In this document: piece after piece, positions 1-9,115 of the stretch
Numbering within the stretch: the stretch's first letter is position 1
Layout: each line of letters opens with the position of its first letter
DNA from: Affinundibacterium amnicola
GTDB taxonomy: Bacteria > Pseudomonadota > Gammaproteobacteria > Burkholderiales > Burkholderiaceae_D
DNA length: 64,000 nt
Reading direction: 5' to 3'
Assembly (NCBI RefSeq): GCF_014284275.1
Contig: NZ_JACOFU010000001.1
Span: forward strand, 310,001-374,000
Made by a program: the position numbers and the translations under genes
The notes under the pieces: model-generated
The model's database searches: none
What the model saw: only the letters and a program-made list of their open reading frames with translations
What the model was told of the DNA's origin: nothing

Positions 1-228
1 GAAAGCGTGCTGGATGCGGCTTTAAAGCAAGGCTTGATGTTGGCTAATTCTTGTAGGAATGGGACTTGTCGTACTTGTCTTTGTCGCTTGCAAAGCGGTC
101 AAATTGCGTATCAGATCGAATGGCCGGGCTTAAGTTTTGATGAGAAGATAGAAGGCTATATTTTGCCTTGCGTTGCTAAGCCTTTGAGTGACCTTGTATT
201 GCTTGATTGGGTCTCGAGTCAGGTATGA
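1..228 (+). CDS. 2Fe-2S ferredoxin-type protein, C-terminal part (5' end outside window)
   Basis: The reading frame is open from base 1, so the start lies upstream. The 75 visible codons contain the plant-type 2Fe-2S ligand pattern C-x4-C-x2-C (SCRNGTCRTC) followed about 30 residues later by the fourth cysteine in ILPCVAKP. This is typical of an electron-transfer ferredoxin or of the ferredoxin domain at the C-terminus of a reductase. Which of the two cannot be decided here. The gene ends just before a bidirectional terminator. Confidence 0.8.
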   Translation, partial: ESVLDAALKQGLMLANSCRNGTCRTCLCRLQSGQIAYQIEWPGLSFDEKIEGYILPCVAKPLSDLVLLDWVSSQV

Positions 229-254
229 ATCTATAAGGCATGAATCTATAGCTC

Positions 255-298
255 AAAAAAAGAAAACCGATAGCCTTGAAAAGCCTATCGGTTTTTTT
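255..298. terminator. Bidirectional rho-independent terminator
   Basis: The stem AAAACCGATAG (263-273) pairs with CTATCGGTTTT (285-295). It is followed by a T-run on the plus strand and preceded by an A-run (255-260) that becomes a T-run on the minus strand. It lies between the convergent ferredoxin and CapA genes and can stop both. Confidence 0.85.
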
Positions 299-300
299 GC

Positions 301-1311
301 TTATTGCCCTTGTGTGTTTTTACATGAAGCCTTCAGCCCCGTCTGCTTATTCCAACAAGCGCTATCAGTATCCGACAGTGGGCTAGGAATTCCTTCGGGA
401 TTAATTTTCGCGATACGGGTATCCCAAGCTTTGACACCATCTTGATCAACATGCAGTCGCACTGCCCAGCCTAAGGTTTGCGCTTCATTATCCAAAGCAT
501 CCATCATGAAATTGCCGATACTGTAAATGATAGGTTTGCCTTTGTAAGTCTCGGTATCTTGGATCACATGTGGATGACCGCCGATCACTGCATCAGCACC
601 GGCGTCAATCATGATGCGTGCTAGCTTGCGCTGACGTTGGTTGGCTATCATTTCGTTTTCCCAGCCCCAATGCATGAAAGGAATCACGATATCTGCTTTA
701 TAGTGTTGACGTGCGATTTTAATGTCGGCAACGACTTGCTCATCTTCACTCCAGGCGACACCTGCTTTATTGATGTTGGCTTCAAAACTGCGTGGCATGA
801 ATTCATCGTAACCAAGTAGGGCGATGCGCAATCCATTCTTTTCGATGATATGTGGGCGATGTGCTTCACTGAGATTATTGCCGCCACCAAAGTGCGCCAT
901 CTTTTGTTCTTTGAGTAGTGTCAACATTTCGCTAAAGGCTTCGGGGCCGTAATCACCAGAATGATTGTTCGCCAGTGAGATTGCATCGAAATGTTTTTTC
1001 AGTAAAGGAATGACGCGTGGGTGCGCGCGGAAGGTGAAATTTTTCTCCGTCGCTTTGCCAGTGGTGGCAATAACGCACTCTAAGTTGCCAATTCGGATAT
1101 CGGCACTACTCAGTATTTTTTCGAATGCAGCGAACGGGTCTTGTCCGCGTTCGATTGCTTTACCTGGCAAATCGTCTAAAACCATGTCGCCAACAAATAA
1201 GATGCTGACTTGTTTAGATTGCGGTGCTGCGGTTTTTTGTAATTGTGCGAAGGCGGTAGTGAGGAAGCAGCAAAGCACAATGCTGATCATACTTTTTAGG
1301 ACGTTCTTCAT
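301..1311 (-). CDS. CapA-family secreted metallophosphoesterase-like protein
   Basis: The protein has 336 residues and belongs to the PGA_cap / CapA family, which has a calcineurin-like phosphoesterase fold. Visible family motifs are GDMVLD (about 41-46), GNLE (about 75), ANNHSGDYG (about 114-122), an HWGWE segment and GGHPHVIQ. A signal peptide (MKNVLKSMISIVLCCFLTTAFA) points to the periplasm. The ATG at 1311 was preferred over upstream codons because it gives the signal peptide, follows an AGGA site and overlaps the preceding stop as ATGA. Relatives take part in poly-gamma-glutamate or capsule processes, but no pgsB/C genes are nearby, so the substrate is unknown. Confidence 0.82.
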   Translation of the reverse strand: MKNVLKSMISIVLCCFLTTAFAQLQKTAAPQSKQVSILFVGDMVLDDLPGKAIERGQDPFAAFEKILSSADIRIGNLECVIATTGKATEKNFTFRAHPRVIPLLKKHFDAISLANNHSGDYGPEAFSEMLTLLKEQKMAHFGGGNNLSEAHRPHIIEKNGLRIALLGYDEFMPRSFEANINKAGVAWSEDEQVVADIKIARQHYKADIVIPFMHWGWENEMIANQRQRKLARIMIDAGADAVIGGHPHVIQDTETYKGKPIIYSIGNFMMDALDNEAQTLGWAVRLHVDQDGVKAWDTRIAKINPEGIPSPLSDTDSACWNKQTGLKASCKNTQGQ

Positions 1312-1751
1312 TTGTGATTCCATCCTAAGAAACATTGATACTGCAATTCCCGTTCAACTTCGCCTGCATATAAGTGATTGAATGGCGTTAGGGCTTTCAT
1401 ACTTTTGCTTACTTGAATAGGTTTTAGATAGGTAGCTTGATGAATGGGAAAGTCGAGTTCGCGACCTTGCAAGTAGGCATAGAGTTTGATGTACGCAATT
1501 TTTTTATTCGCGCCTACCATTACGGCTTTGAAACTGAAACGACCACCAATGTCGTGCATAGGCGCTAGATAGGGATCTTTAATGAACTCGGTATTAATTG
1601 TATGTGTGGTTCCAGCGTAGCTCACTTTGCAGCGTAGTAGCGGTGTCTCATTTGCGTTTGCGATACCGCTGTTGAAGGTCAAACTGAAAAGTAACACCAA
1701 GAATGGAATAATATTAGTTACCTTGTTCCAAGGTTTCTGAAGAGTCTGCAT
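1308..1751 (-). CDS. Secreted protein of unknown function, coupled to the CapA-like gene
   Basis: The protein has 147 residues with a hydrophobic segment near residues 12-34 ending in ANA, which looks like a signal peptide. The mature part holds two cysteines (LLRCKV and QYQCFLGW) that could form a disulfide. No family was recognised. Its stop codon overlaps the start of the CapA-like gene (ATGA), so the two are probably co-translated and functionally linked in the periplasm. Confidence 0.6.
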   Translation of the reverse strand: MQTLQKPWNKVTNIIPFLVLLFSLTFNSGIANANETPLLRCKVSYAGTTHTINTEFIKDPYLAPMHDIGGRFSFKAVMVGANKKIAYIKLYAYLQGRELDFPIHQATYLKPIQVSKSMKALTPFNHLYAGEVERELQYQCFLGWNHK

Positions 1752-2067
1752 GTTGATCAGTGAAGTGTACGAAGTCGCTAGTGTAGTGTTGAGGAGGTAA
1801 AAAAACTAGCGCCAAGATGTGGACCGTGAAAATGAGAGCGTGTTTTGAAGAAAATTTGAATTCTTCACTAAGAAATAGGCAAAAAGGCTTAAAACACCAC
1901 GAAATTTCCTGCTTTCAATTTAAAATTGTCTTTCCTCAGAAATTATGCGTATAATCGTGGCTATCGTTGAGATTCTAGGTAGTAGTGCAGTATCAGTCTG
2001 TCATTTCTTGCTTGGTTGAAACGATTTATCGGGCAAGTGCCCACATTAACTGAAATAGGAAATTGTA
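1752..2067. other. Intergenic region: divergent promoters and cold-shock leader
   Basis: These 316 bases lie between divergent genes. They hold a sigma70-like promoter for the cold-shock gene and its roughly 105-nt 5' leader. No further gene was seen. Confidence 0.6.
1926..1955 (+). promoter_or_regulatory. Sigma70-type promoter of the cold-shock gene
   Basis: TTGTCT (1926-1931) and a perfect TATAAT (1950-1955) are separated by 18 bp. Transcription would start near 1962, giving a leader of about 105 nt. Long leaders are typical of CspA-type genes, where RNA structure controls temperature-dependent translation. Confidence 0.6.
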
Positions 2068-2271
2068 ATGGCAACAGGTATTGTAAAATGGTTTAATGAT
2101 TCTAAAGGTTTTGGCTTCATTACTCCTGACGAAGGCGGCGAAGATTTGTTCGCACATTTCTCAGCAATCGTATCAGCAGGCTTCAAGTCTTTGAAAGAAA
2201 ACCAACGCGTTTCTTTCGACGTGACTACAGGCCCTAAAGGCAAACAAGCATCAAACATTCAAGCTATCTAA
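2068..2271 (+). CDS. cspA: Cold-shock protein, CspA family
   Basis: This is a 67-residue single cold-shock domain with intact RNP1-like (KGFGFITP) and RNP2-like (DLFAHFSAI) motifs, beginning [18 protein letters not shown]. It binds single-stranded RNA and DNA and melts RNA structure. The ribosome site AGGA (2057-2060) is well placed. A strong terminator follows, so it is monocistronic. The exact paralogue (CspA, CspD or other) cannot be told from sequence alone. Confidence 0.93.
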   Translation: MATGIVKWFNDSKGFGFITPDEGGEDLFAHFSAIVSAGFKSLKENQRVSFDVTTGPKGKQASNIQAI

Positions 2272-2303
2272 TAAGATAATTTGCTTGGCTTGTTAAAGTC
2301 GTA

Positions 2304-2336
2304 AAAAGCCCGACCGTAAGGTCGGGTTTTTTTTTG
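2304..2336 (+). terminator. Rho-independent terminator of the cold-shock gene
   Basis: CCCGACC (2309-2315), a GTAA tetraloop and GGTCGGG (2320-2326) are followed by nine T residues. Confidence 0.92.
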
Positions 2337-2516
2337 TTGCTTTCCTCGGTTTTTCCCCCATATTTTCATTGAATTTAAGCAATATCCCTTTCGGATTGAC
2401 CGAAAGCTATCTATACTGGCCTTATGCTAAATCAATATTGATTTTCGGCAACTGCGTTATTCTAATAAGAGAAAATCCATTCTTCCTCTCACATACAATA
2501 ATTTGGAGACAAGCGT

Positions 2517-4226
2517 ATGTTTAATGTAACGATTAGGTTCAGATTGATTGCCACGATGGCGGTGATGGGAATTATGTTAACCATCGGCGGTTTGATGGGG
2601 ATTTGGGGCGTCAAAAATAGCAATTCAATTATTAGTGAATTGTTTGCAAATCAAATGCCATCGATGCAAAGTTTGTCGGATTCAAGGGTCACTTACTTAC
2701 GCGCGCGCGTATTGCTTGATCGTGCTATTGCGCATCCAGAGATGCCAAATCACGCTGAGACACTTAAACGAATCGATGGCTATTTGGTGGATGCGGCCGA
2801 GGATTGGAACAAGTATCTTAAATTGCCGATGTCTGAAGCGGAGAAGCCTATCGTTGCCGAGGCGAAAGAGCTTTTAGATAAGTTCTTAAAAGAAGGATTT
2901 ATGCCTACTTTAGCCGCGACTAAGGCTGGGAATGTTGAGGAAGCTGACAAAATTAATGCTGGTGCAATGGGTAAGTTATATGAGCAATACTCGCAAAAGA
3001 TCATTAAGCTGGAGTCTATGCAATTTGCATTAGCTGAGGCACAGCTTAAGGAAAGTCAGCAAGCATTTAAAGTGTTTATGTGGGTTGATATTGTTGGTGT
3101 GTTGGCTGGTTTAATTGCGGTTGCAGTATCTGCATACTTTTTGCTGGCTGCTATTTCTCATCCCTTACAGTTTGTATTGACGCAGTTTGAAGCGATTGGT
3201 AATGGTGATTTGTCGACGCAAATTAAAGCGAAATCGAATGACGAGATGGGGCAGTTGTTAAGTGGCTTAGAAAACATGCGCCAGAACTTGGTCCAAACAG
3301 TGACTGTGGTACGACAAGGTAGTTCATCAATTGCAGTATCTTCAGGAGAAATTGCAACGGGCAATATGGATCTGTCTGCCAGAACTGAAAATCAGGCTGC
3401 TAGTCTGGAAGAAACCGCATCATCGATGGAAGAGTTAACGTCGACAGTCCAGCAAAATGCTGACAATGCTCGCCAAGCAAATACCTTAGCCTTGAAAGCA
3501 TCAGGCGTTGCGAGCAAAGGTGGTCAGGTTGTTGGCGATGTTGTGCATACGATGAACTCCATTAAAGATAGTTCTAAGAAAATTGTCGATATTATTGGTG
3601 TGATTGATGGCATTGCATTTCAAACCAATATTCTTGCATTGAACGCGGCTGTTGAAGCTGCACGTGCGGGTGAGCAAGGGCGGGGTTTTGCGGTAGTTGC
3701 GTCCGAGGTTCGTAGTTTGGCACAACGTTCTGCAAGTGCTGCGAAGGAAATCAAAGAGTTAATCAATGACTCTGTCAGTAAGGTAGATACCGGTTCTCGT
3801 TTAGTTGATGATGCCGGTCATACGATGGATGAAATTGTTGTTTCGATTAAAGGCGTGGCAGATATTATGGCGGAGATTACAGCCGCTAGTGCTGAGCAAA
3901 GCGATGGTATTGCGCAAGTAAATATCGCGATCTCAAAAATGGACGAAGCAGTTCAGCAAAATGCTGCTTTGGTGGAGGAGGCTGCTGCTGCTGCTGGTAG
4001 TATGCAAGAGCAGGCAAATAATCTGAACCAGGCTGTCAGTATCTTTAAGCTCAATGATAACGATAGAAACCAGCAATTTGTGGCAGAAGCAAAAACAGCG
4101 AAGCCAGCAGCTGCTAAGCCTGTCGTGAAAAAGGCCGCTGTGAAGTCATTATCTCATCAGAGCTCCGCATCATCAGCCAGAAGTAACAAGCAAGAAAGCT
4201 CGGATCAAGATTGGGAAGAATTCTAA
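2517..4226 (+). CDS. Methyl-accepting chemotaxis protein
   Basis: This 569-residue chemoreceptor is inserted in the inner membrane. TM1 lies at about 8-30, followed by a four-helix-bundle-type periplasmic sensor domain, TM2 (about 190-215, [20 protein letters not shown]), a HAMP domain and the cytoplasmic signalling hairpin, with the highly conserved tip around [20 protein letters not shown]. The C-terminus carries an Ala/Lys-rich tail ending in DWEEF, which resembles the NWETF-type pentapeptide that tethers CheR and CheB. The start is supported by a GGAG site (2504-2507). The ligand is unknown. No che genes are adjacent. Confidence 0.93.
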   Translation: MFNVTIRFRLIATMAVMGIMLTIGGLMGIWGVKNSNSIISELFANQMPSMQSLSDSRVTYLRARVLLDRAIAHPEMPNHAETLKRIDGYLVDAAEDWNKYLKLPMSEAEKPIVAEAKELLDKFLKEGFMPTLAATKAGNVEEADKINAGAMGKLYEQYSQKIIKLESMQFALAEAQLKESQQAFKVFMWVDIVGVLAGLIAVAVSAYFLLAAISHPLQFVLTQFEAIGNGDLSTQIKAKSNDEMGQLLSGLENMRQNLVQTVTVVRQGSSSIAVSSGEIATGNMDLSARTENQAASLEETASSMEELTSTVQQNADNARQANTLALKASGVASKGGQVVGDVVHTMNSIKDSSKKIVDIIGVIDGIAFQTNILALNAAVEAARAGEQGRGFAVVASEVRSLAQRSASAAKEIKELINDSVSKVDTGSRLVDDAGHTMDEIVVSIKGVADIMAEITAASAEQSDGIAQVNIAISKMDEAVQQNAALVEEAAAAAGSMQEQANNLNQAVSIFKLNDNDRNQQFVAEAKTAKPAAAKPVVKKAAVKSLSHQSSASSARSNKQESSDQDWEEF

Positions 4227-4252
4227 GTAAGAACTTGCTTACTTGCACAGGT

Positions 4253-4288
4253 AAAAAAGGCGATTAGTCGATTTAATCGCCTTTTTTT
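4253..4288. terminator. Bidirectional terminator between chemoreceptor and LysR gene
   Basis: GGCGATTA (4259-4266) pairs with TAATCGCC (4274-4281). It is flanked by an A-run and a T-run, so it can serve both convergent genes. Confidence 0.88.
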
Positions 4289-4315
4289 ATACTCAAATGC
4301 AGACTAGTCCTGAAC

Positions 4316-5224
4316 TCAGATTTTATGTTGCCAGTAATTTGGTTTGCTGTAAGACGCTCTCAAAAAATCAACGAATGCGCGTATTCTTAGCGGCAAATGA
4401 CGACGTTGCGCAAAAATTGCATAGATGTCGTTGCCCGGTGCATTGTATTCATCAAGCACTGTGATTAATTTGCCAGTCTCAATTTCACTACCCACTTCCC
4501 ACATAGAGCGCCACGCCAATCCTTTGCCGGATAGCGCCCAGTCATGTAATACAGCACCGTCATTGCAAACCATATTGCCTTCAACTTTGCGGAGAACATT
4601 TTTTCCGTTTTCTTTAAAAGTCCAGCCGCGTTGGCTGCCATCACTACTGAATGTGAGGCAATTATGGTGATGTAAATCGTCTAAAGTTTGCGGGCGACCG
4701 TGGCGCTTAATGTAATCGGGCGATGCGACGACGACACGTTTATTATCGGCGAGTTTCACGCCGATGAGATTAGAGTCCGTTAGTGTTGCAATACGAATTG
4801 CGACGTCAACACCTTCACCAATCAAATCAACCACGCGATCATTTAAGTTTAAAGTGAGTTTCACTTCTTTGTGTTCGGCCAAGAAGTTGGGAATTAGTGG
4901 CGCAACATGTTGACGTCCAAACCCTGCTGGCGCAGAGATCGTTAATTGACCACTGGCTTTTGCACTGCGTTCAGAAACGGAGGTTTCTGCTTCTTCTAAC
5001 TCGGCAAGAATGCGCTGGCAATCCTCTAAGAACGCAGCGCCTTCAATTGTTAATGCAATTTTACGAGTCGTGCGTTGCAAAAGTTTAACGTCGAGTCTTT
5101 CTTCTAAAGCATCGAGGCGTCGACCTATCATCGCGGGTGCCACACCTTCGGCGCGAGCCGCTGCAGATAAGCTACCACGAGTGGCAACTTCGGCAAAAGT
5201 CGAAATTTGTTTGAATTGGTCCAT
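4316..5224 (-). CDS. LysR-family transcriptional regulator
   Basis: The protein has 302 residues. The N-terminal winged helix-turn-helix (about 1-60, FKQISTFAEVATRGSLSAAARAEGVAPAMIGRRLDALEE) is followed by a periplasmic-binding-like effector domain (about 90-295). It is transcribed divergently from malate synthase across a 452-bp AT-rich gap, the usual LysR arrangement, so aceB is a possible target. The effector is unknown. It belongs to the subgroup that often carries very general annotations, so no gene name is given. Confidence 0.9.
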   Translation of the reverse strand: MDQFKQISTFAEVATRGSLSAAARAEGVAPAMIGRRLDALEERLDVKLLQRTTRKIALTIEGAAFLEDCQRILAELEEAETSVSERSAKASGQLTISAPAGFGRQHVAPLIPNFLAEHKEVKLTLNLNDRVVDLIGEGVDVAIRIATLTDSNLIGVKLADNKRVVVASPDYIKRHGRPQTLDDLHHHNCLTFSSDGSQRGWTFKENGKNVLRKVEGNMVCNDGAVLHDWALSGKGLAWRSMWEVGSEIETGKLITVLDEYNAPGNDIYAIFAQRRHLPLRIRAFVDFLRASYSKPNYWQHKI

Positions 5225-5676
5225 ATCAAGTCTCCGCCAAATGCAATTTCACTCTGAGAAATTGACTAAATTATTCGATATTCTGTCGATATTTTGTGCT
5301 GCATATGAATTGATTGCACATCTATTGCTAGTCGCAATTAGTGCATTTTTACAGCGCTATTCTGTGCAAAATATACCTAGTCTTTTAACTAATAATAACA
5401 ATAAATAGTTGATATTGGTTTATTTGTGATTAAAAGTTAAAAATACTGTGATAAAACGAGGCATTATGTACACATAGATGTTGAATATACTTTGATTTAC
5501 CTATTCATTTGCATCTAAATTTGGCACAAATTTTTGATTTTCATAAATAAATTCTTCATATTTGATTGAATCATGCATTTCTACTGCTGGAAATCGCTAT
5601 TGAGGAATAAATTGTGCACTGCAATGATTGAACCGTATTTTTACCATTTCTTTAAAATTTTTTGAATGAGGCAGCG
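5225..5676. other. AT-rich divergent regulatory region lysR / aceB
   Basis: The 452 bases are strongly AT-rich with no credible gene. They hold a candidate LysR box at 5324-5338. They presumably carry both divergent promoters, but no clear -35/-10 pair was singled out. Confidence 0.5.
5324..5338. promoter_or_regulatory. Candidate LysR box
   Basis: ATTGC-TAGTC-GCAAT is a perfect inverted repeat that fits the T-N11-A rule for LysR-type operators. It lies about 100 bp upstream of the LysR start and is nested inside a wider ATTGCAC ... GTGCATT symmetry (5313-5347). Confidence 0.4.
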
Positions 5677-7263
5677 ATGACACAACTAACATTACCCGCA
5701 GGCATGCAAATTACTGGGGAAATTAAGCCAGGATTTGAGCATATATTGACGATAGATGCCTTAAATCTGGTCGCGAAACTAAGTCGTCAATTCGAAGTCC
5801 ATCGACAAGAATTGCTCGCATTGAGAGTGGCACGCGCTGCGCGGATGGATGCTGGCGAGCGACCTGATTTTCTAACAGAAACTGCACATATTCGAAATGC
5901 TGCATGGACGATTGCGCCGATTCCAAAAGCATTGGAATGTCGTCGGGTAGAGATCACGGGGCCAGTTGAACGCAAGATGATTATCAATGCGCTTAATTCA
6001 GGCGCTGATAGTTATATGACTGACTTTGAAGATTCTAATACCCCAAATTGGGATAATCAAATAACAGGACAGATCAATTTACGTGATGCGGTGCGTCGTA
6101 CGATTAGTCTCGAACAAAATGGCAAAAGCTATCAATTGAATGAAAAGATCGCAACTTTGGTTGTGCGTCCACGTGGTTGGCACTTGGATGAAAAACATGT
6201 CTTGGTCGATGGTAAGCGCGTATCTGGAGGGATCTTTGATTTTGCTTTATTTATGTTTCATAACGCGAAAGAGCAAATTGCCCGTGGCGCTGGACCTTTC
6301 TTCTATTTGCCTAAAATGGAATCACATTTGGAAGCGCGTTTGTGGAACGATATTTTTGTCATGACACAGAATGAACTCGGTTTGCCACAAGGTACGATTA
6401 AGGCGACAGTCCTGATTGAAACCATCGTCGCTGCGTTTGAGATGGATGAGATTTTGTATGAGTTACGTGAGCATAGTTCTGGCTTGAATGCCGGCCGTTG
6501 GGACTATATTTTTTCATGCATTAAGAAGTTTAAAAATGATCAGAATTTCTGTTTGGCAGATCGCGCGAAAGTGACGATGACCGCACCATTCATGCGTTCT
6601 TATGCCTTACTGTTGTTGAAGACCTGCCATCAGCGTAATGCGCCTGCAATTGGTGGCATGGCAGCCTTAATCCCGATCAAAAATGATCCTGAGAAAAATG
6701 AAATCGCGATGGCGGGTGTGCGGAATGACAAAGCACGTGACGCGACCGATGGTTATGATGGTGGTTGGGTCGCGCATCCAGGATTGGTTGATCTGGCGAT
6801 GGCGGAGTTTAAGAAAGTGTTGGGTGATGCACCGAATCAAATTGCGAAGAAGCGCCCTGACGTTGTTGTCCGTGCACAGGATTTAATGAACTTCCAACCA
6901 GAAACTCCGATTACCGAAGCGGGTCTACGCTACAACATCAATGTCGGCATACATTATCTTGGCGCATGGTTAGCAGGTAACGGTTGTGTGCCGATTCATA
7001 ATTTGATGGAAGATGCGGCGACTGCCGAAATCAGTCGCTCCCAAGTATGGCAGTGGATTCGGTCCACAAAAGGTGTGCTGGAAGATGGTCGTAAGATCAC
7101 TGCAGAAATGGTGCGCGAGATGATTGCGGAGGAATTGGTCAAAGTGAAGCTGTCTGTCGGTGATGGTGCAACTTATGACAGAGCAGCGCAAATTTTCGAA
7201 CAGATGTCGACCTCTGCTGAGTTTGCCGAGTTTTTGACCTTGCCTTTGTACGAAGAAATTTAA
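5677..7263 (+). CDS. aceB: Malate synthase A
   Basis: The 528-residue protein condenses glyoxylate with acetyl-CoA to malate in the glyoxylate shunt. The malate synthase signature is seen as [15 protein letters not shown], and the TIM-barrel core is full length for the A isoform (E. coli 533). The ATG at 5677 is chosen over the in-frame TTG at 5662 because GAGG at 5668-5671 sits just upstream of it. Isocitrate lyase is not adjacent. A terminator follows. The divergent LysR regulator may control it. Confidence 0.95.
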   Translation: MTQLTLPAGMQITGEIKPGFEHILTIDALNLVAKLSRQFEVHRQELLALRVARAARMDAGERPDFLTETAHIRNAAWTIAPIPKALECRRVEITGPVERKMIINALNSGADSYMTDFEDSNTPNWDNQITGQINLRDAVRRTISLEQNGKSYQLNEKIATLVVRPRGWHLDEKHVLVDGKRVSGGIFDFALFMFHNAKEQIARGAGPFFYLPKMESHLEARLWNDIFVMTQNELGLPQGTIKATVLIETIVAAFEMDEILYELREHSSGLNAGRWDYIFSCIKKFKNDQNFCLADRAKVTMTAPFMRSYALLLLKTCHQRNAPAIGGMAALIPIKNDPEKNEIAMAGVRNDKARDATDGYDGGWVAHPGLVDLAMAEFKKVLGDAPNQIAKKRPDVVVRAQDLMNFQPETPITEAGLRYNINVGIHYLGAWLAGNGCVPIHNLMEDAATAEISRSQVWQWIRSTKGVLEDGRKITAEMVREMIAEELVKVKLSVGDGATYDRAAQIFEQMSTSAEFAEFLTLPLYEEI

Positions 7264-7355
7264 GCGGTGATTTGAGGAGACTGCACCAGCTAAATCGATC
7301 AGAATTTAGCTCGGTGCTAATAAATGGCAAGATCAACCAGACATTGATTATTGTG

Positions 7356-7392
7356 CAATTAAAAAGCGAGCTCAGAAGGCTCGCTTTTTATT
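7356..7392. terminator. Bidirectional terminator between aceB and yggX
   Basis: AAAAAGCGAGC (7361-7371) pairs with GCTCGCTTTTT (7379-7389) around a 7-nt loop, with T-rich sequence on both strands. Confidence 0.85.
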
Positions 7393-7409
7393 TAGATGCG
7401 TATTGATGC

Positions 7410-7682
7410 TTATTCACTTGGTGGCACATACCCTTGTGCGGCATCGGCACCATCACCGAAGAAATGTTTTTCCATTTGTGTTGCCAAATACTTGCGGGCA
7501 CGCGTGTCCGCTAGATTTAAGCGGTTTTCATTCACCAACATGGTTTGATGTTTTAACCAAGCTGCCCAAGCTTCTTTGGACACGCTTTCGTAAATTTTCT
7601 TTCCTAGTTCGCCTGGATAGGTTGGAAAGTCCAAACCTTCAGCTTCTTTATCTAATTTAATGCAGTGGACCATGCGGGCCAT
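7410..7682 (-). CDS. yggX: Probable Fe(2+)-trafficking protein YggX
   Basis: The 90-residue protein begins [27 protein letters not shown], the conserved YggX start with its single conserved cysteine. The family is cytoplasmic and protects iron-sulfur enzymes against oxidative damage, probably by handling labile iron. The length is normal. It lies downstream of argA on the same strand, about 98 bp away. Confidence 0.93.
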   Translation of the reverse strand: MARMVHCIKLDKEAEGLDFPTYPGELGKKIYESVSKEAWAAWLKHQTMLVNENRLNLADTRARKYLATQMEKHFFGDGADAAQGYVPPSE

Positions 7683-7780
7683 AATTGGTACTCCTTCAAT
7701 AATTCAAAATTCTGAGGTGATAGCTGATACTTACGAATCGCGATTATACGTTTGAATCTCAATTCAAGTGTAAGTGAGTA

Positions 7781-9091
7781 TCAAAGCTGCTTGATCAAGA
7801 CCAAGGATTTGCGCTGCCAGTTATACATTTTTTGCCGATCTTTTGGCAGATCATCAACGCTGGCTTGCACGAAGCCACGCTTTAGAAACCAGTGCGCGGT
7901 GCGAGTTGTTAATACAAACAATGAATGAAAGCCAGCACGTCGCGCACGTTTTTCCATATGCTTGAGAATTCTCTCGCCATCGCCTTGGCTCTGCACATCT
8001 GGATTCACTGTCAAGCACGCCATTTCTCCCATTTTGTCGAAAGGGAAAGGATAAAGTGCCGCACAACCGAAGATCACGCCATCATGCTCAATCACCGAGA
8101 AATAGTTGATCTCTCGTTCGATTAATTCACGGCCACGTTTAACCAAAGTGCCATCGGCTTCCAGTGGTTCGATTAACTTAATAATGCCGCCCACATCTTC
8201 AATCGTTGCTTCGCGTAAGCTCTCGAGATTTTCAGTGGAAATCATCGTGCCCACGCCATCATGCGTAAATAGTTCTAATAAAGCTGAACCATCAATTTTG
8301 TAAGGCACAATATGGATACGGGGGACGCCACCGCGCGAGGCTTTTACTGCATGTTCCAGATAGAACGCAGAATCGGATGGTAGGTATTTTTGCTCCAGTT
8401 CAAATTCAGCCTGCCTGTAAGAAAGCTCGCGAATTTCATCACCATCTTGGTCAACCATCATCGGCGTCTCGGAGATAAAAATTAACTTATCTGCGCGCAA
8501 TGCGGTCGCAGCAGATACCGCAACATCTTCCATGGTTAAATTGAATGCTTCACCCGTCGGTGAAAATCCTAGCGGTGACAATAAAACTAAGCTACCAGCA
8601 TCTAAAATACGATCAATGGTATCGTACGCGACTTTACGGGTCGTTCCAGTTAACTGCAGATCGACACCATCTACAATACCGATAGGCTTGGCGGTTACAA
8701 AATTGCCAGAGATAATACGAATGGCAGAATGTGCCATAGGCGTATTTGGCAAACCTTGACTGAAGGCAGCTTCAATATCTAGGCGCAATTCACCCGCAGC
8801 TTCTTTCGAGCACTCGAGCGCAGCCGTATCAGTGATGCGTATGCCATTATGAAAACGGCCTTCGACATTACGCAGCGCTAATTGCTCAGCAACCTGTGGA
8901 CGTGAGCCATGCACGATCACAATTTTGATCCCGAGCGCGTGCAATAGCGATAAATCCTGCGCCAAAACGGGCAGGGCGCCAGCCACCACGAGTTCCCCCG
9001 GAAAGGCGACCACGAAGGTCTTTCCACGGAAGGCATGAATATAGGGCGCGACTGAGCGCAGCCAGTGAACGAATTGAACAGAATTTTCCAT
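7781..9091 (-). CDS. argA: N-acetylglutamate synthase
   Basis: This 436-residue two-domain enzyme has an amino-acid kinase fold (about 1-285, with GKTFVVAFPGELV and KIVIVHGSRPQV) and a C-terminal GNAT acetyltransferase domain (about 290-436, with ACLTVNPDVQSQGDGERIL as acetyl-CoA binding region). It makes N-acetylglutamate from acetyl-CoA and glutamate, the first step of arginine synthesis. The kinase-like domain normally carries the arginine feedback site. It is divergent from hrpA with only 24 bp between start codons. Confidence 0.93.
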   Translation of the reverse strand: MENSVQFVHWLRSVAPYIHAFRGKTFVVAFPGELVVAGALPVLAQDLSLLHALGIKIVIVHGSRPQVAEQLALRNVEGRFHNGIRITDTAALECSKEAAGELRLDIEAAFSQGLPNTPMAHSAIRIISGNFVTAKPIGIVDGVDLQLTGTTRKVAYDTIDRILDAGSLVLLSPLGFSPTGEAFNLTMEDVAVSAATALRADKLIFISETPMMVDQDGDEIRELSYRQAEFELEQKYLPSDSAFYLEHAVKASRGGVPRIHIVPYKIDGSALLELFTHDGVGTMISTENLESLREATIEDVGGIIKLIEPLEADGTLVKRGRELIEREINYFSVIEHDGVIFGCAALYPFPFDKMGEMACLTVNPDVQSQGDGERILKHMEKRARRAGFHSLFVLTTRTAHWFLKRGFVQASVDDLPKDRQKMYNWQRKSLVLIKQL

Positions 9092-9099
9092 GGACGAAT

Positions 9100-9115
9100 T
9101 ATAATCGCAGGTACT
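9100..9115 (+). promoter_or_regulatory. TATAAT directly in front of hrpA
   Basis: A perfect -10 hexamer at 9100-9105 lies 10 bp before the likely hrpA ATG, so a transcript from it would have almost no leader. No convincing -35 was seen, so it may be coincidental. Confidence 0.3.

Noticed and set aside
965-1381. A 138-codon plus-strand frame opposite the CapA-like gene
   Set aside because: Overlaps the conserved motifs of the minus-strand gene and has no domain of its own.
2390-2516. Flagellar sigma28 promoter for the chemoreceptor
   Set aside because: TAAA and CGGCAA fragments exist near 2428-2455, but spacing and -10 fit are too poor to claim.
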